Below are positions 1 to 8,099 of a DNA stretch of 18,831 bases, one piece after another. This stretch comes from an uncultured Duganella sp. (GTDB taxonomy: Bacteria > Pseudomonadota > Gammaproteobacteria > Burkholderiales > Burkholderiaceae), in contig CAMLRG010000099.1 in NCBI GenBank assembly GCA_946482335.1, forward strand, positions 1 to 18,831. Direction: 5' to 3'. The position numbers were made by a program, and so were the translations under genes. The notes under the pieces were generated by a model, which was not told where the DNA came from, searched no databases, and was given only the letters and a program-made list of their open reading frames with translations. Each line of letters opens with the position of its first letter. The first letter of the stretch is position 1.

Positions 1-3
1 TTT

Positions 4-32
4 TGTCCGGTTGCCAGAGCTGACCCCGACTT
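4..32. repeat. Left copy of a dispersed inverted repeat (REP-like)
   Basis: This 29-base stretch matches the reverse complement of positions 18782-18810 at 28 of 29 bases; the mismatch is at position 9. Its core reads GTTGCCAGAGCTGACCCC. The copy at the other end of the window continues into a perfect hairpin, so this one is probably the right half of a longer palindromic element cut by the window start. The only visible promoter-like signal for the downstream aminopeptidase uses this repeat: CTGACC at 20-25 and TATCCT at 42-47 with a 16-base spacer, which is weak. Confidence 0.75.
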
Positions 33-76
33 GAGGTGTGCTATCCTCTGCGCGCCTGTCACCACAGAGAGATGCC

Positions 77-1930
77 ATGTTCCGACTGTCCTTGCCTGCT
101 GCCGCGATGGCAGCTGCAATCTCGGCTGCGTTCGCGCTACCCGCGCGGGCGCAGGATCCGTTGAGCTTCGCGCGCTATGACCAGGTGCGCACCACCGACC
201 TGCACCTGGACTTGAAAGCCGACTTCGCGCGCCGGACGCTGGGCGGGTATGCCGAGCTGTCGCTGAACTGGATCGACAAGTCGGTGCGCACCCTGGTGCT
301 CGATACGCGCCAGCTGAAGATCGCGCGCGTGCAAGTGCTGCGGCCGGACGGCAGCTGGGCGCCGGCATCCTTCATGCTGGACCGGCAGGATGCGAAAAAG
401 GGCCGCGCCCTGCGCATCGCCCTGCAGCAGCAGCCGGACAAGGTGCGCATCTATTACCGCACCGCGCCCGGCGCCAGCGCCCTGCAATGGATGAAGCCCG
501 AGCAGACCCTGTCGGGCAAGCGTCCCTTCATGTTCAGCCAGTCGCAAGCCATCGAAGCGCGCTCCTGGGCGCCGCTGCAGGATACGCCGGCCGTGCGCTT
601 CACCTACAGTGCCCGCATCGACGCCCCGGCCGGCTTGCGGGTGGTGATGAGCGCCGAAGGCGACCAGCGCGCCACCGGCCACGGCGGCTGGCATTTCCGC
701 ATGCCGCAGCCGATCCCGTCCTACCTGCTGGCGATCGCCATCGGCGAGATCGAGGTGCGCAACCTGGGACCGCGCACCGCCGTCTATGCGGAACCCGGCC
801 GCATCGACGCTGCCGCCTGGGAACTGGCCGACACCGAGAAGATGGTGAACGCCGCCGAGGCGCTGTACGGCCCTTATCGCTGGGGGCGCTACGACATGCT
901 GGTGCTGCCGCCTTCGTTCCCGATCGGCGGCATGGAAAACCCGCGCATGACCTTCCTGACGCCGACCATGATCGCGGGCGACCGCAGCCTGAACGACCTG
1001 ATCGCGCATGAGCTGGCGCACAGCTGGTCCGGCAACCTGGTCACCAACGCTTCCTGGAAGTACCTGTGGCTGAACGAAGGCTTCACCACTTACGTCACGA
1101 CGCGCATCGTCGAAAGCCTGTACGGCAAGGAGGTGGCGGACCTTGAGCTGCAGGTGGAGCAGGCCGAAGCCCTCGCTTCGCTGAAGGATATCGCGCCGGC
1201 CAAGCAGGCGCTGGCCAGCAAGGACCCGGACGTCAACCCGGACGCCTACGCCGACGAAGGGCTGGTCTACGCGAAGGGGGCCTGGCTGCTGCATACGCTG
1301 GAGCAGCGCGCCGGCCGCGAACTGTTCGACCCTTTCCTGCGCGGCTGGTTCGACCAGCATGCGTTCCAGTCGGCGACCACCGAGCAATTCGTCGATTACC
1401 TGCGCAAGAACCTGCTGGCGAAAAAGCCGGACGTCATGAGCGATGCCGAACTCGATGAATGGCTGTACGGCAGCGGCATCCCCGCCGGCGCGCCGCGCGT
1501 GAATTCGCCGCGCCTGGCCGCGCTGGACGCCAAACGCGACGCCTGGCTGCAGGGCGAGCTGGTCACCGGCGCGCTGGAGCCGCAGCAGTGGATCGCCTTC
1601 GAATGGATGCATTTCCTGAACGGCATCGACGGCAAGGCCAGCGCCGCGCAACTGAAGGAGCTCGACGACGCCTTCAAGCTGCGCACTACGAAGAACAATG
1701 AAATCGGCTTCCGCTTCTACCTGGCATCGGTGCATGCGGGCCATGACGTGCGCGCACCGCTGCAGGCCTTCCTCATGAGCGTAGGCCGGCAAAAGTTTGT
1801 CGTCCCGCTGTACAAGGCGCTTCTGGAGAATCCGAAGGAAGCCGTATGGGCCAAGGGCGTATATGCCAAGGCCCGTCCCCGTTACCACCCTGAGACCCAG
1901 GGTTCCGTCGACAAACTGATGAAGAAATGA
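77..1930 (+). CDS. Exported M1-family zinc aminopeptidase (leukotriene A4 hydrolase-like)
   Basis: Predicted periplasmic or secreted metallo-aminopeptidase of 617 residues that removes N-terminal amino acids from peptides. Visible motifs are the substrate-anchoring GGMEN at residues 284-288, the zinc site HELAH at 311-315, the third zinc ligand Glu334 in NEGF (HExxH-x18-E), and Tyr398 in VYAKG at the place of the family's transition-state tyrosine. Length and the run after HELAH (SWSGNLVTN) resemble the leukotriene A4 hydrolase/cold-active aminopeptidase branch; the C-terminal third would be its helical domain. An N-terminal signal peptide ends near ALPARA-QD. The ATG at 77 is preferred over the upstream GTG at 38 because AGAGAG lies at 66-71 and the signal peptide then starts cleanly. 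The stop overlaps the next gene's ATG (ATGA), so the pair is probably co-translated. Confidence 0.92.
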   Translation: MFRLSLPAAAMAAAISAAFALPARAQDPLSFARYDQVRTTDLHLDLKADFARRTLGGYAELSLNWIDKSVRTLVLDTRQLKIARVQVLRPDGSWAPASFMLDRQDAKKGRALRIALQQQPDKVRIYYRTAPGASALQWMKPEQTLSGKRPFMFSQSQAIEARSWAPLQDTPAVRFTYSARIDAPAGLRVVMSAEGDQRATGHGGWHFRMPQPIPSYLLAIAIGEIEVRNLGPRTAVYAEPGRIDAAAWELADTEKMVNAAEALYGPYRWGRYDMLVLPPSFPIGGMENPRMTFLTPTMIAGDRSLNDLIAHELAHSWSGNLVTNASWKYLWLNEGFTTYVTTRIVESLYGKEVADLELQVEQAEALASLKDIAPAKQALASKDPDVNPDAYADEGLVYAKGAWLLHTLEQRAGRELFDPFLRGWFDQHAFQSATTEQFVDYLRKNLLAKKPDVMSDAELDEWLYGSGIPAGAPRVNSPRLAALDAKRDAWLQGELVTGALEPQQWIAFEWMHFLNGIDGKASAAQLKELDDAFKLRTTKNNEIGFRFYLASVHAGHDVRAPLQAFLMSVGRQKFVVPLYKALLENPKEAVWAKGVYAKARPRYHPETQGSVDKLMKK

Positions 1931-3564
1931 ACATGCTGAAGAAACCCCTCGCGCCACTGCTCTGGCTGGCCTTTGCCGCCACCGCTGCCGCTACTGCGCC
2001 CGCCCTGGCCGCGGCGGAAGGACCGGAAGCGGCGGCTACCGCCAGTGCCGCCCGCGCGCCCGCCTTCGACCTGGAGCGCGACGTCAAGCTGGCCTTGAAG
2101 ACCTTCGACGTGCCCGGCATGGCCATCGCCATCGTCAAGGATGGCAAGGTGGTGGCGGCCAGGGGCTTTGGCGTGCGCAGGCTGGGCGACCCGGCGCCGG
2201 TGACCGGCAGGACGCTGTTCGAGATCGCCTCCAATTCCAAAGCCTTCACCGCCGCCGCACTGGCGCAGCTGGTGGACGAGGGCAAGCTGTCCTGGGACGA
2301 CCCGGTGACGAAACATTTGCCGGGCTTCCAGATGGCCGATGCTTACGTGACCCACACCATGACCGTGCGCGACCTGCTGGTGCACCGCAGCGGCCTGGGG
2401 CTGGGCGCGGGCGACCTGCTGTGGTGGCCGACCACCACCTTCACGACCGATGAAATCATCGACCGCCTGCGCTACGTGAAGCTGGCCACCAGCTTCCGCA
2501 ACAACTACGCCTACGACAACCTGCTGTACATCGTGGCGGGCAAGATCATTGCGCAAAAGTCCGGCAAGAGCTGGGAAGAGGCGACCCGCGAGCGCATCCT
2601 GGCCCCCTTGGGCATGGACGCCACCGCCACCAGCGTGGCCGACATGCTGAAAACGGCCGACTACTCGGCGCCGCACAGCAAGATCAACGGCAAGGCTGCC
2701 GTGGTCAAGCCGATGCCGGTGCAAAACGCGGTCGGCGCGGTGGGCATCAACACCAATGCCGAAGATATCGCCAAGTGGATGCAGGTGCTGCTCAACGAAG
2801 GCAGGATGGAGAACGGCAAGCAGCTGTTCAGCGCCCGCCAGGCGCGCGAAATGTGGACCCAGCAAACCCCGATGAAGATCAGCGAGCCCAAGCCGGCGCT
2901 GGCGGCCACCCGGCCGCACTTCGCGGCCTATGGCCTGGGCTTCCAGCTGCGCGACTACCGCGGCCGCATGCTGGCCATGCATGGCGGCGCGCTGCAGGGC
3001 TTCTACTCGCGCATCGTGCTGGTGCCGGAAGAGAAACTGGGCGTGGCGATCTTCACCAATGCCGAAAACGGGCCGGCCATGAGCGCGCTGCAGTGGCGCA
3101 TCCTGGACCATTACATGGGCGCGGCGCCGACCGACTGGATCAAGGCTTACGCCGAGGTGGAAGCGGAGATGCACCGGGACGAACTGGCGCGCCAGCGCAA
3201 GCTGACGGCCGCGCGCGCCGCCGCCTCCAAGCCTTCGCTGCCGCTGGCTGCCTACAACGGCGAGTACAACGATCCGTGGTACGGCACGGTGGCCATCCGC
3301 CAGGAGGGCGGCAAGCAAACGATGGCCTTCAGCCGCACGCCGGACCTGGTGGGCACGCTCGAGCATTTCCAGCACGATACCTTCATCGTGCGCTGGAAGG
3401 AGCGCAACTTCAATGCCGACGCCTACGTGACGTTCTCGCTGAACCCGGACGGCTCGATCGAGCGCATGAAGATGGCGCCGGTGTCGACCGAAACCGACTT
3501 CAGCTACGATTTCGCCGACCTGTCCTTCACCCCCGGCGCCAAGCCGGCCGCCGCCAAGCCTTGA
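1927..3564 (+). CDS. Exported serine hydrolase, beta-lactamase/class C fold, with DUF3471-like C-terminus
   Basis: 545-residue member of the serine beta-lactamase/D,D-peptidase superfamily (COG1680 type), acting outside the cytoplasm after an Ala-rich signal peptide (residues 1 to about 30). The catalytic SxxK is S102-N-S-K105, the YxN motif is Y196-D-N198, and HGG at 352-354 stands in place of the KTG triad. Residues about 430-530 resemble the DUF3471 domain often attached to this subfamily (YNGEYNDPWYGTVAI). Such proteins are esterases, peptidases or D-aminopeptidases; the substrate cannot be told from sequence. Start choices are ATG at 1927 (overlapping the upstream stop) or ATG at 1933; neither has a strong ribosome-binding site, which fits translational coupling to the aminopeptidase. 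It ends three bases before the convergent GntR gene, with no terminator hairpin visible between them. Confidence 0.9.
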   Translation: MNMLKKPLAPLLWLAFAATAAATAPALAAAEGPEAAATASAARAPAFDLERDVKLALKTFDVPGMAIAIVKDGKVVAARGFGVRRLGDPAPVTGRTLFEIASNSKAFTAAALAQLVDEGKLSWDDPVTKHLPGFQMADAYVTHTMTVRDLLVHRSGLGLGAGDLLWWPTTTFTTDEIIDRLRYVKLATSFRNNYAYDNLLYIVAGKIIAQKSGKSWEEATRERILAPLGMDATATSVADMLKTADYSAPHSKINGKAAVVKPMPVQNAVGAVGINTNAEDIAKWMQVLLNEGRMENGKQLFSARQAREMWTQQTPMKISEPKPALAATRPHFAAYGLGFQLRDYRGRMLAMHGGALQGFYSRIVLVPEEKLGVAIFTNAENGPAMSALQWRILDHYMGAAPTDWIKAYAEVEAEMHRDELARQRKLTAARAAASKPSLPLAAYNGEYNDPWYGTVAIRQEGGKQTMAFSRTPDLVGTLEHFQHDTFIVRWKERNFNADAYVTFSLNPDGSIERMKMAPVSTETDFSYDFADLSFTPGAKPAAAKP

Positions 3565-3567
3565 GCG

Positions 3568-4308
3568 TCAGCCCAGGCTCCATTTGTTGATGCGCGTCTT
3601 GTAGCGGTAGCCGGGCACGTAGCGCATTTCGCAGTATTCGATCGGCTGCCGGCGCTCGGACAGGGTGACGCGCTCGCAGGAAAGCAGGGGCGTGCCGGGC
3701 GCCACCTGCAGCAGCTGGCTTTCTTCGGCCTGCGCAGCCACCGCGCCCAGGCTTTCCAGGCATTCCGTCGGCTGCACGCCCAGGTCTTCCACCAGCAGGC
3801 GGTAGAGCGAACCCTTGGCTTCCAGTTCCTTGCGCTCGATGGTGGCGCCGGGCGGCAGGCGCAGGTAGGAGTCCTGCAGGCCGACCGGGGCGCCATTCAG
3901 CAGGCGCAGGCGGCGCAGGCGCACCAGCGGGGTGTCGATTTCCGTTTGCAGCAGGCTGGCCAGCGCCATGGTGGCGACCGCCGGCTCCAGCAGCAGGATC
4001 TGCTGGCCCGGCGTGCCGCCGCGGCGGATGGTGTCGTCGCTGAAGCTGTCGAGAAAGCGCGACATCTGGCGCACGGCCTGCGGTGCCACGAAAGTGCCGC
4101 GGCCATGGTCGCTGTACAGCGTGCCCTGTTCTTCCAGCAAGCGTATCGCCTTGCGCACCGTGTCGCGGCTGACGTTGAGGGTGGCCGCCAGCTCGCGCTC
4201 GGCCGGCAGCGGTTCGTGGGCGGCGTAGGTGCCGCGCTCCACTTCCTGCTGCAAGCGTTCCGCCAGCTGGCGGTACAGCGGCCGCGCGCCTTCCGGTTTC
4301 AATTCCAT
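3568..4308 (-). CDS. GntR-family (HutC/UTRA) transcriptional regulator, likely repressor of the riboside operon
   Basis: 246-residue cytoplasmic regulator. Residues about 8-75 form the GntR winged helix (PLYRQLAERL, then LPAERELAATLNVSRDTVRKAIRLLEEQG, then a wing with GRGTFV); residues about 95-235 form a UTRA effector domain with the typical end 'PIEYCEMRYVPGYRYKT'. AGGAGA lies just upstream of the ATG on the minus strand. It is transcribed divergently from the receptor-transporter operon at 4483-16811 across a 174-bp AT-rich region with two perfect palindromes of the TGGT-N4-ACCA type known for HutC-subfamily operators. The family usually represses until a sugar phosphate, nucleoside or similar ligand binds UTRA. 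Its operon partners suggest YegW of E. coli as the closest functional parallel, but this is an inference from context and family. Confidence 0.93.
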   Translation of the reverse strand: MELKPEGARPLYRQLAERLQQEVERGTYAAHEPLPAERELAATLNVSRDTVRKAIRLLEEQGTLYSDHGRGTFVAPQAVRQMSRFLDSFSDDTIRRGGTPGQQILLLEPAVATMALASLLQTEIDTPLVRLRRLRLLNGAPVGLQDSYLRLPPGATIERKELEAKGSLYRLLVEDLGVQPTECLESLGAVAAQAEESQLLQVAPGTPLLSCERVTLSERRQPIEYCEMRYVPGYRYKTRINKWSLG

Positions 4309-4338
4309 CTGCTGGTTCTCCTTGATCCGATGGATCGT

Positions 4339-4344
4339 ATCATA
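4339..4344 (-). promoter_or_regulatory. Putative -10 element of the gntR promoter
   Basis: On the minus strand this reads TATGAT (five of six matches to the sigma-70 -10). The -35 zone, about 17 bases upstream, falls on the palindrome at 4361-4374, so no clean -35 hexamer is seen. This placement would let the regulator repress its own gene. A degenerate half-matching site (GTATCATAC, 4337-4345) overlaps the -10. Confidence 0.4.
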
Positions 4345-4360
4345 CCACTGTCACAATCTT

Positions 4361-4374
4361 ATGGTACGTACCAT
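4361..4374. promoter_or_regulatory. Operator palindrome O1 (ATGGTACGTACCAT)
   Basis: A perfect 14-bp palindrome in the gntR-receptor divergent region. It shares its 12-bp core with the site at 4420-4431; the centres are 58 bp apart. The TGGT-N4-ACCA layout fits HutC-subfamily GntR operators such as those of NagR/DasR. Its position over the -35 zone of the gntR promoter suggests autoregulation. Confidence 0.75.
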
Positions 4375-4411
4375 TGCTCATACCGCGTAAGCCACAGTCG
4401 GAAATATTTTC

Positions 4412-4440
4412 TTGATTAGTGGTACGTACCAGTATATGCT
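4412..4440 (+). promoter_or_regulatory. Putative sigma-70 promoter of the receptor-transporter-catabolism operon
   Basis: TTGATT at 4412-4417 (-35) and TATGCT at 4435-4440 (-10) are separated by 17 bases. Each hexamer matches consensus at four of six positions. The whole O2 palindrome lies in the spacer, a classical place for a repressor to block RNA polymerase. Transcription would start near 4447, leaving a leader of about 36 bases before the GTG at 4483. Confidence 0.55.
4420..4431. promoter_or_regulatory. Operator palindrome O2 (TGGTACGTACCA)
   Basis: A perfect 12-bp palindrome identical to the core of O1, placed between the predicted -35 and -10 of the operon promoter. It is the most probable site of repression by the divergently encoded GntR/UTRA protein. 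The identification rests on symmetry, repetition and position; binding is not shown. Confidence 0.75.
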
Positions 4441-4482
4441 TCCCATACCGGAATTCGTTATCGCTCTCAACAAGGGGAAATC

Positions 4483-6945
4483 GTGTACAGGAAAGTGGGC
4501 TTACTGGCGGCAGGTTCTGTCGCACTGATGCAGTGGAATGGCGCGGCGGCGCAGCAGGCCGGCCAGGGCGAGGCGGCCACCACCGTGGTCGAAATCACCG
4601 GGCAATTGCTGGGCAAGGGTGAGGCGCGCGCCAACAGCGTGATCGACGCCGAAACCATCAAGGCCCAGCCGGCCGGTCTCGACCCCCTCAAGCTGCTGGG
4701 CCGCGTGCCGGGCCTGCAAGTGGGTTCCAGCGATGCCTTGGGCGGCAGCTTCTCGATGCGCCTGGGCATGCGTGGCTTGAACAAGGAGCAGATCGGCGTG
4801 TCGGTGGACGGCATCCCGAACGGCTCCACGCTGTCCAACGGCGGCACCATGCCGAACCGCCTGCTGGAGCCGGCCAATGTGGTGCGGGTCGACGTGTCGC
4901 AGACGGCGGGCGACCTGGGCACGCCGTCCAACCAGGCGCTGGGCGGCTACATCGATTTCCGCACCCGCGATCCTTCCAAAGAGCGCGGCGGCGACGTGGA
5001 AGTTTCAGGCGGCAATTACGGCTACCGCCGCGCCTTCGTGCGCCTCGATACCGGCAAGAACGAGCGCGGCACCAGCGCCTACGTGGATTTCTCGCATTCG
5101 GAGGTACGTACCTGGCCGGGCGACCATTCGGGCCAGAGCCGCCGCAACCATGCCGACCTGCGCGTGCTGCAGGACCTGGGCGGCGGTTCCAGCCTGCGCG
5201 CCACGGTCAGTTACAACCGCTTCGCCGACAACGACTACGACGCGGTGGCCCTGCGCGCGGTGGCGGCGCCGTTTTACAAGGCGGTGTTCGAAGTGAACCC
5301 GGATTCCGATGGCTTGACCGACCGCTGGACCGGCAACCCCGCCGTCGACCAGAATTACCGCGGCACGCGCGGCATCAACAGCAAGGATATCCTGGCCCAC
5401 GTGGACTGGACCCAGCGTTTCGGCGCAACCGGCAAGCTGACCCTCAAGCCCTATATCCACACCCAGGAGGGAAACGGCTGGTTCTACGTGCCTTACCGCC
5501 AGTTGCCGGCGGACGGCAAGGTGGTCAGCATCGTCGCCCCGGGCGGGGCGCCGACTGCCGTGGTGCAGGAGTGCTACCGCAACCAGTACCAGCGCACCGC
5601 GACCGGCGCGCTGGTGCCGCTGTCCGCCGTCACCTTCCCGGCCGGCGCCAGCGCGGCATCGCTGCGCACGGCAGGCTGCCCGGCGGCGGCGCGCTACGCG
5701 ATGAATCCGGTGGCGCAATGGGGGGAGCGCGAAGCGACCACGCGCCGCAGCGACAATTCCATCAACCGCCGCGGCCTGTTGTCCGAAGTGGCGTTCACGC
5801 CGGCCGACGGCCACCGGGTGCGCGTGGGCGGCTGGTACGAACATATCGTCCGCGAAAAGATCCGCAACTGGTTCGGCGCGACCGACCCGAAAACCGGCAG
5901 CGCTTACAGCGAAAGCGACCTGTACTCGGTGACGCAGGACCGCCATTACCGCTCCAACACCCTGATGGGCTATGCCCAGGACAAGATGCTGCTGCTGGAC
6001 GAGCGCCTGGAACTGGATGTGGGCGCCACCTGGCAGCGCTTCCGCGAAGACTACCGTTCGCCGGTGGAGTTTGCCGGCGTACGCGCACTGTCGGTCTCGT
6101 CCGGCCTGCTGCCCAAGTTCGCGGCGCTGTACCGCATCAGCGACCAGCTGGAAATTTACGCCAGCGCGTCGAAGAACTTCAGCGCCATCCCGGACAGCGT
6201 GTTCGAAGGCACGGCGGCGGTGGACTCGAAGAAGGGCATCGAGCCCGAAACTTCGCTCAACAAGGACGTGGGCGTGCGCTGGCAGCGCGACGGCTATGGC
6301 CTGGGCCTGAGCGTGTACGACATCCGCTACAGCAACCGCATCTCGATCCAGAACGGCAACCCGAACGGCGACATCTTCTCGCGCGACGCCAAGACCAGCT
6401 TCGCCAACCAGGGCGGCATCAGCTCGCGCGGTGTGGAGCTGACTGGCCGTCTGGCGGGCGCGGGCTATGAGCTGTATGCCAACTACGCCTTCAACAATGC
6501 GCACTACGAGACGGACACGCCGTTCGAAGGCATCAAGGCCGGCGACCCGGTGCTGGGTGCGGCGCGCCACACGGCCTTCGCGGAGGCGGTATGGAAGCCC
6601 GCCGCCGGCTGGCGCCTGGCGCTCAACGCGCGCTACACCGGCAAGGCGGCGGGCACCTACGGCGTGGTGGCCAACACCGTCGTCGCCGGCGGCCCGGCCA
6701 GCTATCCGCGCGAGTACATGCCGTCCCATACGCTGGCGGGCCTGTCGGCCAGCTGGAAGCCCGGCCTGGCCGGCTGGACCTGGCTGCGCGAGGCAGAGAT
6801 TGCCTTTAATATAGACAATATGTTCGACAAGCGCTATCTCGGCGGCCTTGGCGCGGAACTCACCACCGCCAATCCGCTGACCTCGGGCCGCTACTTCCTG
6901 GGCAGCCCGCGGACCTTCTTCCTGACGCTGCGTTCGCGTTTCTGA
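4483..6945 (+). CDS. TonB-dependent outer-membrane receptor, probable nucleoside/riboside importer
   Basis: 820-residue receptor that would carry a substrate across the outer membrane using TonB-ExbBD energy. A short signal peptide ends near GAAAQQA. A TonB-box-like stretch (ATTVVEITGQ) follows, then a plug domain at about 50-170 (VIDAETIKA, DPLKLLGRVPGLQV, LGMRGL, VSVDGIP, LGGYIDFRT). The rest is a beta-barrel ending in GSPRTFFLTLRSRF with the C-terminal Phe typical of outer-membrane proteins. An extracellular loop holds a possible disulfide pair (ECYRNQ and AGCPAA). The start is GTG at 4483, chosen because AAGGGGA lies at 4472-4478 and it gives the signal peptide; no upstream ATG fits. It is the first gene of the operon, 29 bp ahead of the BMP gene. 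The substrate is inferred from the downstream nucleoside-type genes. The gene body contains an operator-like palindrome. Confidence 0.93.
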   Translation: MYRKVGLLAAGSVALMQWNGAAAQQAGQGEAATTVVEITGQLLGKGEARANSVIDAETIKAQPAGLDPLKLLGRVPGLQVGSSDALGGSFSMRLGMRGLNKEQIGVSVDGIPNGSTLSNGGTMPNRLLEPANVVRVDVSQTAGDLGTPSNQALGGYIDFRTRDPSKERGGDVEVSGGNYGYRRAFVRLDTGKNERGTSAYVDFSHSEVRTWPGDHSGQSRRNHADLRVLQDLGGGSSLRATVSYNRFADNDYDAVALRAVAAPFYKAVFEVNPDSDGLTDRWTGNPAVDQNYRGTRGINSKDILAHVDWTQRFGATGKLTLKPYIHTQEGNGWFYVPYRQLPADGKVVSIVAPGGAPTAVVQECYRNQYQRTATGALVPLSAVTFPAGASAASLRTAGCPAAARYAMNPVAQWGEREATTRRSDNSINRRGLLSEVAFTPADGHRVRVGGWYEHIVREKIRNWFGATDPKTGSAYSESDLYSVTQDRHYRSNTLMGYAQDKMLLLDERLELDVGATWQRFREDYRSPVEFAGVRALSVSSGLLPKFAALYRISDQLEIYASASKNFSAIPDSVFEGTAAVDSKKGIEPETSLNKDVGVRWQRDGYGLGLSVYDIRYSNRISIQNGNPNGDIFSRDAKTSFANQGGISSRGVELTGRLAGAGYELYANYAFNNAHYETDTPFEGIKAGDPVLGAARHTAFAEAVWKPAAGWRLALNARYTGKAAGTYGVVANTVVAGGPASYPREYMPSHTLAGLSASWKPGLAGWTWLREAEIAFNIDNMFDKRYLGGLGAELTTANPLTSGRYFLGSPRTFFLTLRSRF
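5102..5113. promoter_or_regulatory. Intragenic operator-like palindrome O3 (AGGTACGTACCT)
   Basis: A perfect 12-bp palindrome sharing the 10-bp core GGTACGTACC with O1 and O2, about 620 bp inside the receptor gene. It encodes E207-V-R-T-W211 with the codons GTA and CGT, which are less favoured than GTG and CGC here. Its centre is 682 bp from O2. It could be an auxiliary repressor site or chance. Confidence 0.4.
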
Positions 6946-6974
6946 ACGCGCCACTTTGACGGAAAGGGCAGGAC

Positions 6975-8099
6975 GTGAACTGGGCACTGCAGGCGAAGCG
7001 CTTACTGGCGAAGCTGGGATGGCTGGTGCTGCTGCTGGCGGCGCTGTATGGCCTGAAATGGCTGGCATCCCGGCTCGATGACGACGCGTCGGGCGCCGCA
7101 CGCTTGCGCGTCGCCCTGTTCATCAACGGCACGCTGGGCGACAAGTCCTTCTTTGACGCCGCCGCCCGCGGCCTGCACCGTGCCGAGGCCGGCCTGTCCG
7201 TCAGTGCGCGCGTGGTGGAGGGCGGCACCGATCCGACGCGCTGGGAGGCGGCCCTGGGCGACCTGGCCGACAGCGGCGACTACGACGTGGTGGTCGCGGG
7301 CACCTTCACCATGGTGCCTTACGTGGAAAAGCTGGCGCGCGAATATCCCTCCACCCGCTTCATCGTCTATGACGCCAGCGTGGATTATGGGCGCTGCGGC
7401 TGCGCCAACGTGTATTCGATGCGCTTCCGCCAGAACGAAGGCGCCTACCTGGCCGGCTACCTTGCGGCGCGCCTGATGCAGCAGGGCTTGCCCGGCCTGG
7501 CGCCCGGCAGCGGCACGGCGGCCATCGGCGGTATGCAGTTCCCCGTGATCGAGGACTTCCTGGTCGGCTTCAAGGCCGGGGCGCAGGCGGCGGCGCCGGG
7601 CTTGACGGTGCAGACCCAGTTCGCCAACGCCTTTTCCGACCCGGCCGCCGGCAAGGAGATCGCGCGCATGCAGTTCGCGCGCGGCGCCGGCCTGGTGTTC
7701 CACGCGGCCGGGGCCACCGGCCAGGGGGTGAACGAAGCGGCGGAGGAAGCGGGCCGCTATGCGATCGGGGTCGACATGGACCAGTACGCGATGTACCGCG
7801 ACACGCAGCCGGCGCGGGCCCGGGGCATTGTCACTTCCGTGCTGAAGGAGGTCGACGTGGGTCTGGAGCGCGCCCTGCGCCTGCACCTGGAAGGCGGCCT
7901 GGCCTATGGCCGCAGCGAATCGCTGGGCCTGGCCGAAGGCGGGGTGCGGCTGGCGCCGCGTTCGGCGGTGCTGGACGCGCTGCCGGCGGCGCTGCATGCG
8001 GAACTGGCGGCACAGCGCGACGCCATCATCGAAGGGCGGGTGCTGGTGCCGAGCGCCTTTGCCACCGGGGCTGCGGGCGCAGCGGGGAGCGGGCAATGA
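6975..8099 (+). CDS. BMP/PnrA-family substrate-binding protein of a nucleoside-type ABC importer
   Basis: 374-residue member of the basic membrane protein (PnrA-like, periplasmic-binding type 1) family, which in characterised cases binds purine or other nucleosides. Family signatures include LRVALFINGTLGDKSFFDAAARGL at about 43-66, the DYDVVVAGTFTMVPYVEKLAREYPSTRFIVYD segment, FRQNEGAYLAGYLAARLM, IGGMQFPVIEDFLVGFKAGAQ, and VFHAAGATGQGVNEAAEE followed by IGVDMDQY. Residues about 14-30 are a hydrophobic helix with no lipobox cysteine and no obvious AxA site, so the protein may stay anchored to the inner membrane. The start is GTG at 6975 with AAAGGG at 6963-6968. Its stop overlaps the ATPase start (ATGA). 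The four genes 6975-11795 form one importer. Confidence 0.93.
   Translation: MNWALQAKRLLAKLGWLVLLLAALYGLKWLASRLDDDASGAARLRVALFINGTLGDKSFFDAAARGLHRAEAGLSVSARVVEGGTDPTRWEAALGDLADSGDYDVVVAGTFTMVPYVEKLAREYPSTRFIVYDASVDYGRCGCANVYSMRFRQNEGAYLAGYLAARLMQQGLPGLAPGSGTAAIGGMQFPVIEDFLVGFKAGAQAAAPGLTVQTQFANAFSDPAAGKEIARMQFARGAGLVFHAAGATGQGVNEAAEEAGRYAIGVDMDQYAMYRDTQPARARGIVTSVLKEVDVGLERALRLHLEGGLAYGRSESLGLAEGGVRLAPRSAVLDALPAALHAELAAQRDAIIEGRVLVPSAFATGAAGAAGSGQ

Noticed and set aside
137..1957. 606-codon minus-strand open frame opposite the aminopeptidase
   Set aside because: Same GC-driven effect. No recognisable motif, while the plus frame has complete M1 zinc motifs.
3550..3570. Possible bidirectional terminator between the convergent serine hydrolase and gntR genes
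   Set aside because: Only three bases separate the genes and no stem with a U-tract is visible on either strand.
4324..4336. Small inverted repeat GATCC-GAT-GGATC in the gntR leader as a possible further operator
   Set aside because: It does not share the GGTACGTACC core, and a 5-bp arm is expected often by chance.
5005..7101. 698-codon open frame on the minus strand opposite the TonB receptor gene
   Set aside because: It is a shadow frame produced by high third-position GC; its translation is rich in Arg, Ala, His and Gln without any domain, and the plus-strand receptor is unambiguous.
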